DNA of 34,269 bases, taken from positions 1-34,269 of the forward strand of contig JBKCOM010000171.1 in the NCBI GenBank assembly GCA_046309775.1, written 5' to 3'. A program made the translations under genes and the position numbers. This DNA comes from JAIXWP01 sp046309775 (GTDB lineage: Bacteria; Bacteroidota; Bacteroidia; Flavobacteriales_D; Sanyastnellaceae). The notes under the pieces are model-generated. The model did no database searches. It saw only the letters and a list, made by a program, of their open reading frames with translations, and had not been told where the DNA came from. Shown one piece after another: positions 22,769-30,976 of the stretch (the stretch's first letter is position 1; each line of letters begins with the position of its first letter).

Positions 22769-24445
22769 TTAGTGTTCAATTATAATCTTTTCGACGACGT
22801 CACCTACTTTAAAAAAGTATAAGCCGGGCCTCCAGAGTGATACGTCGATCTGAGTTTTTTGGAAATTGAAATCGTTGAAAACTCTCTTTCCAAGGGAATC
22901 ATAAATCTCTATGCGGGTATGAGGGTGATTGAGATTGAGAATGAAGTTGGCAGGGTTTGGAAAAACCGAATATTCATTCGGTTGATATTCACTAGTCTGG
23001 TTTGTCTCATCAAACTCTGCGGCACCGCAATCCAACGCTCCCATGATTCGCGGGTTGCCATAGTAGTCAAGTTCATCAGGAGTTATATCCGATGTTGAAT
23101 TTGCTAACCCAATAGCGTTACTATTTGCATTTAAATTAAAGTTTTGATTTGAAACACTCACGAAAAACGGACTACCTAGGTACGCGGCATTGGTCCAGTT
23201 GAGCAAACTTTCGAATTGACTGATTTCTTCAATGGTCTGATCAAACCATGTCAACTCAAAGCCACCAAGCGGATTCCAGATGAGGTTGGATGTCATTGAA
23301 TTATTCCCACCATTATTTTCAGCATACCCAAGAATTCCTTGATTGTTGAGAAAGAATATATTGTTAGCGATTTGGACATTCGAACAATGCGTCATTAGAA
23401 ACTCCCCAGTGAAATCATTGAGGTAGTCGTTTTTATAAAATGTATTGTTTCGCACCAAGACGTTGTTTACAGTGCCAGAGTTATTGGGGTAATCATATCC
23501 TCCAATTGCGAGCCCAGCAACTTCGTTGTCTTGAAGAATGTTATTTTTAATAATGATGTTCTCTGCACTTTTTCCTACATGTTCGCAACCAACCTCTATT
23601 CCGTAGCCATTGTGGCTGGTATAATTGCGTTCGATGAGAATGTCTTTACCCCCATCCACGTATATCGCAGCACTAGTCGCATATTCTGAAAGGCAAGAAG
23701 AAATTGTATTCCCTCGAATAATTCCATTTCGGGCTTGATCAAGATTTGGGTCGGGACAAGTGCCTTCGTGACCAATAGCGTCAATGGCTATGTTGGTAAG
23801 GTCTTCAATTGTATTATTTTCTATAATGAAATTAGCGACATTTCCATTTAAAGCAAGCCCTTCGCTATATCCAATAGTACAATCGTGGATATAGCAATTG
23901 CGAATAATGATATTTTCTATTGGATCTATGTGGTCGCCGAAAATGATGATGGGCTGTGCATTTGTGTTTTCGTTTACAATGGGATTGGGACTTGAAGAAA
24001 AATTAATTTCGCTGATCTCGGCGTCTTCGATTAGGATATTCTTCGAATTGCCTTTTATCAAAATTCCTATTCCAGAGTTTGCTGTGAGATTGAGGAAAGC
24101 AATACCGGTAATGGTGACATTAGTTTTGGAGTCTATTGTAAGTAAAATGGGCTCTGCGTTAGGATTGTCGAAGGGTTGCTGGACAGAAACTTGATCTTCT
24201 GGCCACTCTTTTCTAATCGTAATATCATCATGGGTAATGTTCAAGTACTCATAATACGACCCGCCATAAACAATGATAGTGTCGCCTTCACCGGAATTGT
24301 CGATTGCATATTGAATAGATCTAAACGGAGTAGCCTGGGCGCCGTCATTAGAGTCACTACCAAAAACGGAGACGTAAAAATTACTTTGACCATAGAAGAA
24401 TAGAGGGAAAATAAGGGCAGCGACGATTAAGGAAAAACGCACCAT
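22769..24445 (-). CDS. Secreted right-handed beta-helix protein with T9SS tail
   Basis: 558 residues. The signal peptide (MVRFSLIVAALIFPLFFYGQ) is followed by YVSVFGSDSNDGAQATPFRSIQYAID, the typical opening of DUF1565/pectate-lyase-like beta-helices. Many N-x-I-I-x-N-N rungs then follow (IIIRNCYIHDC, FIIENNTIEDL, IIIKNNILQDNEVAGLAIGG, VLVRNNTFYKN, VQIANNIFFLNNQG). The fold often cleaves or binds acidic polysaccharides; no catalytic residues can be assigned. The last 70 residues (YSVFPNPANFILNLN to KIIIEH) are a T9SS sorting domain. Confidence 0.87.
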   Translation of the reverse strand: MVRFSLIVAALIFPLFFYGQSNFYVSVFGSDSNDGAQATPFRSIQYAIDNSGEGDTIIVYGGSYYEYLNITHDDITIRKEWPEDQVSVQQPFDNPNAEPILLTIDSKTNVTITGIAFLNLTANSGIGILIKGNSKNILIEDAEISEINFSSSPNPIVNENTNAQPIIIFGDHIDPIENIIIRNCYIHDCTIGYSEGLALNGNVANFIIENNTIEDLTNIAIDAIGHEGTCPDPNLDQARNGIIRGNTISSCLSEYATSAAIYVDGGKDILIERNYTSHNGYGIEVGCEHVGKSAENIIIKNNILQDNEVAGLAIGGYDYPNNSGTVNNVLVRNNTFYKNDYLNDFTGEFLMTHCSNVQIANNIFFLNNQGILGYAENNGGNNSMTSNLIWNPLGGFELTWFDQTIEEISQFESLLNWTNAAYLGSPFFVSVSNQNFNLNANSNAIGLANSTSDITPDELDYYGNPRIMGALDCGAAEFDETNQTSEYQPNEYSVFPNPANFILNLNHPHTRIEIYDSLGKRVFNDFNFQKTQIDVSLWRPGLYFFKVGDVVEKIIIEH

Positions 24446-24468
24446 TGTTTTTTTGGTGAAAATAGTTT

Positions 24469-24987
24469 ATGTCTTTGAATTATGAAAGTAGAAAACAAGG
24501 AATTCAATTATATTTGTCAAAACTTAAAGACTTTATGAAAAAACTAGAATGGGCGTTAGCAATTGCAGTTATTTTATGTTTATGCATAAAAATCAGTGGT
24601 TTGCCCTTGGGTAGTTTCCTCACCATTACCTCATTGAGCGCTTTATCCATGTTTTATTTTATGAGTGGTTATTTTATTATTAATAATCTCACTCCAGATT
24701 TTGGTGTAAGGAATCCTACAAATCCTTCGTTTTTTGAAACCATGTTGGGTATTGCCACAGGTGTTTTCATTGCGGGAGGTGTGATTGGACTGATGTTTAT
24801 TCTACAGTCATGGCCAGGGGGCTGGTTTTTTTTAATAATGGGTAATTCAGGGTTATTGCTCACAAGTTTAATTTCTTTTTATCGCTTCCGTGATTACCGA
24901 GCCCATCCCACGAAGGCTGTGCTTTGGAGGTTCGTGCTGTATGGTTCAGGTACGCTCTTGTTTGCGTTGGGAAGTGTGTATATGTAG
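24469..24987 (+). CDS. Membrane protein of unknown function
   Basis: 172 residues from the ATG at 24469 (another Met at 24535 would give a shorter form starting MKKLEWALAI). Four or five hydrophobic segments: EWALAIAVILCLCIKI, FLTITSLSALSMFYFMSGYFII, TMLGIATGVFIAGGVIGLMFIL, WFFLIMGNSGLLLTSLISFY and LYGSGTLLFALGSVYM. It is divergent from the beta-helix gene with only 23 bp between starts. No motif suggests a function. Confidence 0.7.
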   Translation: MSLNYESRKQGIQLYLSKLKDFMKKLEWALAIAVILCLCIKISGLPLGSFLTITSLSALSMFYFMSGYFIINNLTPDFGVRNPTNPSFFETMLGIATGVFIAGGVIGLMFILQSWPGGWFFLIMGNSGLLLTSLISFYRFRDYRAHPTKAVLWRFVLYGSGTLLFALGSVYM

Positions 24988-25082
24988 TTTTCTTTTTTTA
25001 AATATTCTTTTGATTCATTTAACGGGACTTGGGATTTCTTAAGAAATTCTGATTGGTTATTTGCACAACAAATAATTGAATC

Positions 25083-25676
25083 ATGAAAGGATTTTTAATC
25101 ATGAGCATGCTATCGCTCTTCACTATTATGGGCTTCGCTCAAAGCACCGCGGAACCCAAAACACTTTTTGGAAACACATCTTTTGAAAACCTCTCTTTTG
25201 TCATTAATCCGTATAGCGAGCTGGGAAGTATGGGTGGGTCGGAAATGTTGTCCTTGGGTATTCGCGGAGGTGTGAATGTAAATTCGAAGTACACGTTTGG
25301 GGGTTATTATTTGGGATCATTAAACAATGTGAAACCCTCGGGAACGGAGCAAGTAATGGGTTACATGGATATGCGCGCTGGGGGTGTTTATTTTGAATAT
25401 ACACTTTTGAATGAAAGACTCGTGCACTTTTCATTCCCACTAAATATTGGTTATGGAGAGGTGGAGTGGGGAACAGATAATGACGAATTGGAATTCGGGG
25501 AGCGTAACTTTTTCACAGTTGAACCTACCGCTCTTCTTGAAATAAATCTACACAAATATGTGAAGGCCAATCTCGGCGGAGGATATCGTTGGGTGAGTGA
25601 TTTCAATTACTTAAATGTCAATGCCAATGATCTCCGCGGTGTTATAGGCCAGCTAGGCTTGAAGATCGTAATCTAA
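25083..25676 (+). CDS. Putative outer-membrane beta-barrel protein
   Basis: 197 residues with a signal peptide (MKGFLIMSMLSLFTIMGFAQ). The mature part alternates short hydrophobic strands with Gly/Asn/Asp turns (SLGIRGGVNVNSKYTFGGYYLGSL, RAGGVYFEYTLL, SFPLNIGYGEVEWG, VKANLGGGYRWVSDF) and ends in LGLKIVI, as expected of a small 8-strand barrel. A strong hairpin terminator follows at 25701-25743. Function unknown. Confidence 0.75.
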   Translation: MKGFLIMSMLSLFTIMGFAQSTAEPKTLFGNTSFENLSFVINPYSELGSMGGSEMLSLGIRGGVNVNSKYTFGGYYLGSLNNVKPSGTEQVMGYMDMRAGGVYFEYTLLNERLVHFSFPLNIGYGEVEWGTDNDELEFGERNFFTVEPTALLEINLHKYVKANLGGGYRWVSDFNYLNVNANDLRGVIGQLGLKIVI

Positions 25677-25700
25677 TAGTTTGCTAACTATCCCACTTCG

Positions 25701-25743
25701 AATAACCCGTAGTGAATTCTAATTCCTGCGGGTTATTTTCTTT
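25701..25743 (+). terminator. Intrinsic terminator after the outer-membrane protein gene
   Basis: AATAACCCG (25701-25709) and CGGGTTATT (25729-25737) form a perfect 9-bp stem followed by TTCTTT. The hairpin also covers the stop codon of the convergent PEBP pseudogene, so it may act in both directions. Confidence 0.7.
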
Positions 25744-26039
25744 GGTAATAGAACACGAGGCTCGCTTTTTCGATGGTATTTGCCCATAGGTTGAAGCCTA
25801 CTACTGCAGGGTCGGTCTTTTCATCGAGGCCAAGGCTTGCCTTTTTAAGAGCGTGAATTGTAATGATATACTGATGGATGCCGTGTCCCACGGGTGGACA
25901 AGGTCCGCCGTATCCCGTTTGTCCATAACTGGTGATGCTTTGAATGCAACCTTGGGGAGCTTTACCCGCCGCTGAATTCCTGCGTTAGCGTACCCTGGCC
26001 GCCAACGCTATTGCTTTTGAGTGTAAAGGTCTTGTTCAT
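25733..26039 (-). pseudogene. PEBP / YbhB-YbcL family gene with large internal deletion
   Basis: From the ATG at 26039 the minus strand reads MNKTFTLKSNSVGGQGTLTQEF, the start of a phosphatidylethanolamine-binding-protein family (YbhB/YbcL) protein, then stops within a few codons. The C-terminal half is intact in another frame: NSAAGKAPQGCIQSITSYG, GQTGYGGPCPPVGHGIHQY, and NPAVVGFNLWANTIEKASLVFYYQRK to the stop at 25733. The signature GGPCPPxGHGxHxY is diagnostic. Roughly 60-80 residues that should lie between are missing; the join is at or next to the GAATTC at 25974-25979, and it is out of frame. A dead gene, divergent from glyS. Confidence 0.88.
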
Positions 26040-26067
26040 AGCGCTAAAATAACAACAAATCTCTCGC

Positions 26068-26075
26068 TATCTTTG
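26068..26075 (+). promoter_or_regulatory. -7 box of glyS
   Basis: TATCTTTG matches TAnnTTTG and ends 8 bp before the ATG at 26084, so the predicted transcript has almost no leader. No clear -33 box is seen. Confidence 0.45.
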
Positions 26076-26083
26076 CCCCCGTT

Positions 26084-27619
26084 ATGCAAAACAACGACGA
26101 CAAACTCAAAAAGGTCATCGCTCACTCCAAAGAGTATGGCTTTATTTTTCCTTCATCAGAAATCTACGACGGACTTTCTGCCACATACGACTACGGTCAA
26201 TATGGTGTTGAATTAAAAAACAATATCAAAAATTATTGGTGGACCGCGATGACGCGCATGCACCAAAATATAGTAGGTATTGATGCTGCAATCTTTATGC
26301 ATCCTACCACTTGGAAGGCTTCTGGTCACGTGGATGCATTTAATGATCCATTGATTGACAACAAGGACAGCAAGAAGCGCTATCGGGCCGATGTTTTGCT
26401 CGAAGATTATATCAAGAAAATTGAGCAAAAAATTGATAAAGAGATTGAAAAAGCAAAGAACAAGTTTGGAGAAGCTTTTAATGAAGAACAATTCAGAGCT
26501 ACCAATCCGAATGTACTGCGCAATCAAGAAAAAATAAATGCGGTAGAAGCTAAAATGAAAGCGGCTTTAGAAGCTAGTGATCTCGAAGCTTTGAAGAACC
26601 TCATCGACGAATGCGAAATTGCGGATCCAGAAACGGGTAGTCGCAACTGGACAGAAGTGCGCCAATTCAATTTGATGTTTAAAACGGAAATGGGCGCTGT
26701 GAGCGGTGATGCTGGAATTATTTATTTGCGCCCTGAAACAGCTCAAGGAATTTTCGTCAACTTCCTCAACGTTCAAAAGAGTGGACGCATGAAGTTACCT
26801 TTCGGTATCGCACAGATAGGAAAGGCTTTCAGAAATGAAATCATTGCGCGTCAATTCATTTTTAGAATGCGCGAGTTCGAGCAAATGGAAATGCAGTTTT
26901 TTGTAAAACCAGGCACCGAATTGGAGTGGTACAACTACTGGAAGGAAACGCGCATTCGTTGGCACAAGGCCTTGGGAATGGGCGAAAGCAATTATAAATT
27001 TCACGATCATTTGAAGTTGGCCCACTATGCAAATGCTGCATGTGATATCGAGTTCAACTTCCCCATGGGCTTCAAGGAATTGGAGGGTATTCACTCTCGC
27101 ACCGATTTTGACTTGGGTGCACATGAGAAATTCAGCGGAAAGAAACTTCGCTATTTTGATCCGGAAACAAACGAGAGTTATGTACCTTACGTGATCGAGA
27201 CGTCTATTGGTCTTGATCGCATGTTCCTTGCAACACTTAGCGCTGCTTATGAGGAGGAGAAATTGGAGGATGGTTCTGAGCGTATGGTATTGCGCATTCA
27301 TCCAGCATTGGCTCCCGTGAAGGTGGCCATTTTGCCATTGGTGAAGAAAGATGGACTTCCAGAAAAAGCACAGGAAATTGTAGATTTATTGAAACTCGAT
27401 TTCAATCTTCAGTATGACGATAAAGACGCCGTAGGGCGCCGCTATCGCAGACAAGATGCTATTGGAACTCCATATTGCATAACAGTGGACTACGATACGA
27501 TGCAAGACAATACAGTGACGATTCGTGAGCGCGACAGCATGCAACAAGAGCGAGTATCGATTGATCAATTGCATCAGATTGTGAGCAAGAAGGTGAGCCT
27601 TCAACAATTGTTTAAATAG
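26084..27619 (+). CDS. glyS: Glycine--tRNA ligase (single-chain class II)
   Basis: 511 residues, close to other Bacteroidota enzymes. It charges tRNA-Gly. Class II features: YGFIFPSSEIYDGLSATYDYGQYGVELKNNIKNYWW at the start (motif 1 region), PETAQGIFVNF, FRNEI and RMREFEQMEMQFF (motif 2), IETSIGLDRMFLATL (motif 3), and the C-terminal anticodon-binding domain KVAILPLVKKDGL to IGTPYCITVDYDT. It has the homodimeric (eukaryote/Bacteroidota) architecture, not the alpha2beta2 enzyme. Confidence 0.96.
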   Translation: MQNNDDKLKKVIAHSKEYGFIFPSSEIYDGLSATYDYGQYGVELKNNIKNYWWTAMTRMHQNIVGIDAAIFMHPTTWKASGHVDAFNDPLIDNKDSKKRYRADVLLEDYIKKIEQKIDKEIEKAKNKFGEAFNEEQFRATNPNVLRNQEKINAVEAKMKAALEASDLEALKNLIDECEIADPETGSRNWTEVRQFNLMFKTEMGAVSGDAGIIYLRPETAQGIFVNFLNVQKSGRMKLPFGIAQIGKAFRNEIIARQFIFRMREFEQMEMQFFVKPGTELEWYNYWKETRIRWHKALGMGESNYKFHDHLKLAHYANAACDIEFNFPMGFKELEGIHSRTDFDLGAHEKFSGKKLRYFDPETNESYVPYVIETSIGLDRMFLATLSAAYEEEKLEDGSERMVLRIHPALAPVKVAILPLVKKDGLPEKAQEIVDLLKLDFNLQYDDKDAVGRRYRRQDAIGTPYCITVDYDTMQDNTVTIRERDSMQQERVSIDQLHQIVSKKVSLQQLFK

Positions 27620-27639
27620 AATTTTTTAATTTATATATC

Positions 27640-28119
27640 ATGCAAATCACAAACGAAAAAGTAGCCGCAATCCATTACACATTGCGCAACAATTCAGGCG
27701 AGGTGTTGGATTCGAGTGCTGGCCGCGAGCCGCTCTACTACCTTCACGGCCATGGCAACCTCATTCCTGGAATGGAAGCAGGTTTGGAAGGAAAGGTAGT
27801 TGGAGACAAGTTTAATATCGTGGTAAGTCCTGAAGACGGCTATGGCGTTCGTGATGAGGCTGCCGTGCAACAAGTGCCAATGGCTGCATTTGGCGGCAAT
27901 CCTGTGAAAGAAGGAATGCAGTTTCGTGCTGGTAATGAGCAACAACAATATATAGTGACAGTGACTGCCATCGAAGGTGATATGGTAACTGTAGATGCCA
28001 ACCATCCTTTGGCTGGTGTGGAGCTACACTTCGATGTGGAAGTAATGGAAGTGCGCGAGGCTAGTGGCGAAGAAATCGCTCACGGACATGCTCACGGACC
28101 AGGCGGACATCATCATTAA
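27640..28119 (+). CDS. SlyD-like FKBP-type peptidyl-prolyl isomerase
   Basis: 159 residues. It has the FKBP core with an inserted IF (chaperone) domain: VAAIHYTLRNNSGEVLDSS, PLYYLHGHGNLIPGMEAGLEGKVVGDKF, the PEDGYGVRD turn, and HPLAGVELHFDVEVMEVREA. The C-terminus (EEIAHGHAHGPGGHHH) is histidine-rich, as in metal-binding SlyD proteins that deliver nickel or other metals. Cytosolic folding helper. It begins 20 bp after glyS and is probably cotranscribed. Confidence 0.93.
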   Translation: MQITNEKVAAIHYTLRNNSGEVLDSSAGREPLYYLHGHGNLIPGMEAGLEGKVVGDKFNIVVSPEDGYGVRDEAAVQQVPMAAFGGNPVKEGMQFRAGNEQQQYIVTVTAIEGDMVTVDANHPLAGVELHFDVEVMEVREASGEEIAHGHAHGPGGHHH

Positions 28120-28148
28120 TTCATTTTTCTAAAAAAAATTATATCAAT

Positions 28149-29345
28149 ATGGCTTATCAATTGGACTCCCGCAATTTTTCTGGAAAGCGCGTTTTGGTGC
28201 GTGTAGACTTTAATGTGCCGCTCAACGAACAGATGCAAGTGACAGATGACACTCGCATTCGCGCTGCGGCAAAGACTATCAAGAAGATTATCGGAGACGG
28301 TGGAAAAGCCATATTGATGTCTCATTTAGGCCGTCCGAAGGGCGGTCCAGAGGATAAGTTTTCATTGCGTCATATTGTACCGAACGTTCAGTCGGTTTTA
28401 GGTGTGCCTGTGCATTTCGCCGAAGATTGCATCGGAGATAAGGCTGCAAGTGTAGTAAACGCCATGAAAAATGGAGAAGTTGTCCTTTTAGAAAATCTCC
28501 GATTTTATAAAGAAGAAGAAGGTGGTGATGAATTTTTTGCAGGACAAATTGCTGAGAATGGTGATGTGTATGTGAATGACGCCTTCGGAACAGCACACAG
28601 AGCGCACGCCTCCACAGCAGTGATTGCCAAGTTTTTCCCGACCGATCGTTTGTTCGGTTATTTGATGGAAGATGAAGTACAAAATATAGATCGCGTGCTC
28701 AATAGCAATCAAACTCCCGTGACCGCGATTATTGGTGGCAGTAAGGTGAGTAGTAAGATTGCGATTATTGAGAACTTGATGGATCGCGTGGATAATCTGA
28801 TTATCGGCGGCGGTATGGCTTTTACATTTATCAAAGCCCAAAAAGGTAAAGTAGGAAGCAGTTTGGTAGAGGAAGATAAATTAGATGTGGCGCTCGACTT
28901 ATTGGTAAAGGCACGCGAAAAGAATGTGAATTTGTTGTTGCCAACCGATGCTGTGATTGCAGATAAGTTCGCCGCAGATGCGAAAACGGATACTTGCGGT
29001 GTTGGAGCCATTCCAGATGGTTGGATGGGCTTGGATATTGGTCCGGCATCTATCGAAAGTTTTAAAGAGGTAATTCTTCGCAGTAAGACCATCCTTTGGA
29101 ACGGCCCGATGGGCGTGTTCGAAATGGAGGCGTTTGCCAAGGGCACGATTACCATTGCTGAGGCATTGGCTGAAGCTACTAAAAATCATGGAGCATTCAC
29201 CCTTGTGGGTGGTGGCGATAGCGTGGCAGCAGTCAATCAGTTTGGCCTCGCAGATCAAGTGAGTTACGTGAGCACCGGAGGTGGTGCAATGCTCGAGAGC
29301 CTTGAAGGCATCGAATTGCCAGGTATTGCCGCGATTCGCAAATAG
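28149..29345 (+). CDS. pgk: Phosphoglycerate kinase
   Basis: 398 residues, normal length. Glycolytic enzyme forming ATP from 1,3-bisphosphoglycerate. Key segments: KRVLVRVDFNVPLN, SHLGRPKGGPEDKFSL (substrate-binding Arg/Lys), LLENLRFYKEEEGG, VNDAFGTAHRAHAST, IIGGSKVSSKI, GGGMAFTFIKAQ, NGPMGVFEMEAFAKGT and the ATP-site loop VGGGDSVAAV. It follows the SlyD gene by 29 bp on the same strand. A long inverted repeat lies directly downstream. Confidence 0.98.
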   Translation: MAYQLDSRNFSGKRVLVRVDFNVPLNEQMQVTDDTRIRAAAKTIKKIIGDGGKAILMSHLGRPKGGPEDKFSLRHIVPNVQSVLGVPVHFAEDCIGDKAASVVNAMKNGEVVLLENLRFYKEEEGGDEFFAGQIAENGDVYVNDAFGTAHRAHASTAVIAKFFPTDRLFGYLMEDEVQNIDRVLNSNQTPVTAIIGGSKVSSKIAIIENLMDRVDNLIIGGGMAFTFIKAQKGKVGSSLVEEDKLDVALDLLVKAREKNVNLLLPTDAVIADKFAADAKTDTCGVGAIPDGWMGLDIGPASIESFKEVILRSKTILWNGPMGVFEMEAFAKGTITIAEALAEATKNHGAFTLVGGGDSVAAVNQFGLADQVSYVSTGGGAMLESLEGIELPGIAAIRK

Positions 29346-29350
29346 AAATT

Positions 29351-29411
29351 CGTATTCTTAAACATACGAGCTACTTTTTTGATTTAGAAATGTATGTTTA
29401 AATAAAATACG
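29351..29411. repeat. Long interrupted inverted repeat between pgk and blc
   Basis: TTAAACATAC (29358-29367) pairs perfectly with GTATGTTTAA (29392-29401). Outside these CGTATT and AATACG pair again (29351-29356 and 29406-29411), with 1 and 4 unpaired bases, giving about 16 bp of arms around a 24-nt loop that contains a run of six T. As RNA it could stop transcription after pgk; as DNA it resembles the end-repeats of a tiny mobile-element relic. Confidence 0.55.
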
Positions 29412-29417
29412 AAACCT

Positions 29418-29939
29418 ATGAAGTGGATGTTTGTCTTTTTATGTGCTGCAATCTTGTTGGCATGTAGTTCTTCCAATGAATCCCTTGAAACCGTTAGTCA
29501 AGTTGACCTTGATAAATATGCGGGCAAGTGGTACGAGATAGCGTCGTTTCCGCAGCGTTTTCAAGAGGGCTGCCACTGCACGACAGCCACGTACACGAAA
29601 AGTACAGAAGGACACATTATCGTGGAGAATCGATGCAACAAGGACAGCATCAATGGTGAGTTGTCATACATTGAAGGCAAAGCGTTTATTGTTGAAAATT
29701 CTGGCAATGCTAAATTGGAGGTACAATTCTTCTGGCCATTTAGGGGAGACTACTGGATTATCGAATTGGCAGATGATTATTCTTATGCTGTAGTAGGCCA
29801 TCCCAATCGGGAGTATTTGTGGATTCTTTCACGCACTCCACAAATGGAGGAGGCTATTTACAACGATCTATTGAAACGCATTTCAAACAAGAAGTTTGAT
29901 ATCAACCTGCTGCAAAAGACTGTGCAGTGTGGTGAATAG
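29418..29939 (+). CDS. blc: Outer-membrane lipocalin (Blc type)
   Basis: 173 residues. The signal peptide ends in AAILLACSS (lipobox, Cys16), so this is a lipoprotein. The lipocalin fold is marked by DLDKYAGKWYEIASFPQRFQEGCHCTTATYT (the G-x-W motif), FFWPFRGDYWIIELADDYSYAVVGHPNREYLWILSR (second and third conserved regions) and a final helix. Bacterial Blc binds lysophospholipids and other lipids and is linked to membrane stress. It is separated from pgk by the inverted repeat, so it is probably expressed independently. Confidence 0.92.
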   Translation: MKWMFVFLCAAILLACSSSNESLETVSQVDLDKYAGKWYEIASFPQRFQEGCHCTTATYTKSTEGHIIVENRCNKDSINGELSYIEGKAFIVENSGNAKLEVQFFWPFRGDYWIIELADDYSYAVVGHPNREYLWILSRTPQMEEAIYNDLLKRISNKKFDINLLQKTVQCGE

Positions 29940-30004
29940 TTTTTTGCGCACAGTGAATTGAAAATTGTGGATATTTGAGAAAATAAAAAGCAAAAGAACT
30001 AATT

Positions 30005-30859
30005 ATGACAAAAGAAACAGCAATTAAATTATTTGAGGATAAACAGGTGCGTTCTGTTTGGGATGTGGAGCAGGAAAAATGGTTTATTTCTGTTGTAGAT
30101 GTGGTGGAAGTACTTACTGGAAGTGTTGATCCCAGTGCCTATTGGAGAAAACTGAAACAGCGACTAAAGGAAGAGGGGAATGAAACCGTGACTAGTTGTC
30201 ACGGGTTGAAAATGCGAGCGGCTGACGGGAAAATGCGGTTGACCGATGTTGCTGATACTGAACAATTATTTAGGTTAATTCAGTCCATTCCTTCACCAAA
30301 AGCGGAGCCTTTGAAGTTGTGGCTAGCACAAGTGGCTGCTGAGCGCTTGGACGAAATGCAAGACCCCGAGTTAGGTATAGATAGAGCTTTGGAGCAATAT
30401 CTACGAATGGGTTATTCAGAAAGTTGGATCAATCAAAGACTGAAAAGTATTGAAGTTCGAAAGGAACTTACCGACGAGTGGAAGAAGCGTGGATTAAAGG
30501 AGGGTTTGCAATTTGCGACACTCACTGATATCATTACTAAAGCATGGAGTGATAAAACCACGAAGGAGTATAAAGTACTTAAGGGTTTGAAGAAGGAGAA
30601 TCTTCGTGATAACATGACGAATACAGAGTTAATATTGAATATGCTCGCCGAAGCCTCTGCTAAGGATATTTCTGCTGCAGTAAAACCAATGGATTTCGAG
30701 AGTAGTAAGAAAGTGGCGAAGCAGGGTGGAAATGTAGCAAGAGTAGCAAGACTTGAATTAGAAGCTAAGACAGGAAAGAAGGTAATAACCTCTTTAAACG
30801 CTAAGAGTTCTCTAAAGGGGCTTTCTGAAAATGAGAAGAAAAGTAAAAGAAAAGATTGA
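30005..30859 (+). CDS. Bro-N domain protein (antirepressor / DinD-like)
   Basis: 284 residues. The first 110 form a Bro-N domain: AIKLFEDKQVRSVWDVEQEKWFISVVDVVEVLTGS, YWRKLKQRLKEEG, then LTDVADTEQLFRLIQSIPSPKAEPLKLWLAQVAAERLDEM. The rest is helical and highly charged, with a Lys-rich end (NEKKSKRKD). Bro-N is a DNA-binding domain of viral and phage antirepressors; the length and C-terminal part resemble Bacteroidota proteins annotated as Bro family or DinD-like. No other phage gene is nearby, so it stands alone. Confidence 0.8.
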   Translation: MTKETAIKLFEDKQVRSVWDVEQEKWFISVVDVVEVLTGSVDPSAYWRKLKQRLKEEGNETVTSCHGLKMRAADGKMRLTDVADTEQLFRLIQSIPSPKAEPLKLWLAQVAAERLDEMQDPELGIDRALEQYLRMGYSESWINQRLKSIEVRKELTDEWKKRGLKEGLQFATLTDIITKAWSDKTTKEYKVLKGLKKENLRDNMTNTELILNMLAEASAKDISAAVKPMDFESSKKVAKQGGNVARVARLELEAKTGKKVITSLNAKSSLKGLSENEKKSKRKD

Positions 30860-30976
30860 AACTCTGTTCCTTAAGTTTTAGGTCCAATTAACTAATTCGC
30901 GATCCGTAGAAAAAAGTTTTATCTTTTTTGTAATATTTGAAACAGACCTGCGTCAAATGGTCAAAAATTAATCAAT

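Noticed and set aside
25036..25047. TTTCTTAAGAAA palindrome upstream of the outer-membrane protein gene
   Set aside because: A 12-bp AT-rich palindrome is expected by chance in AT-rich intergenic DNA, and nothing else supports a site.
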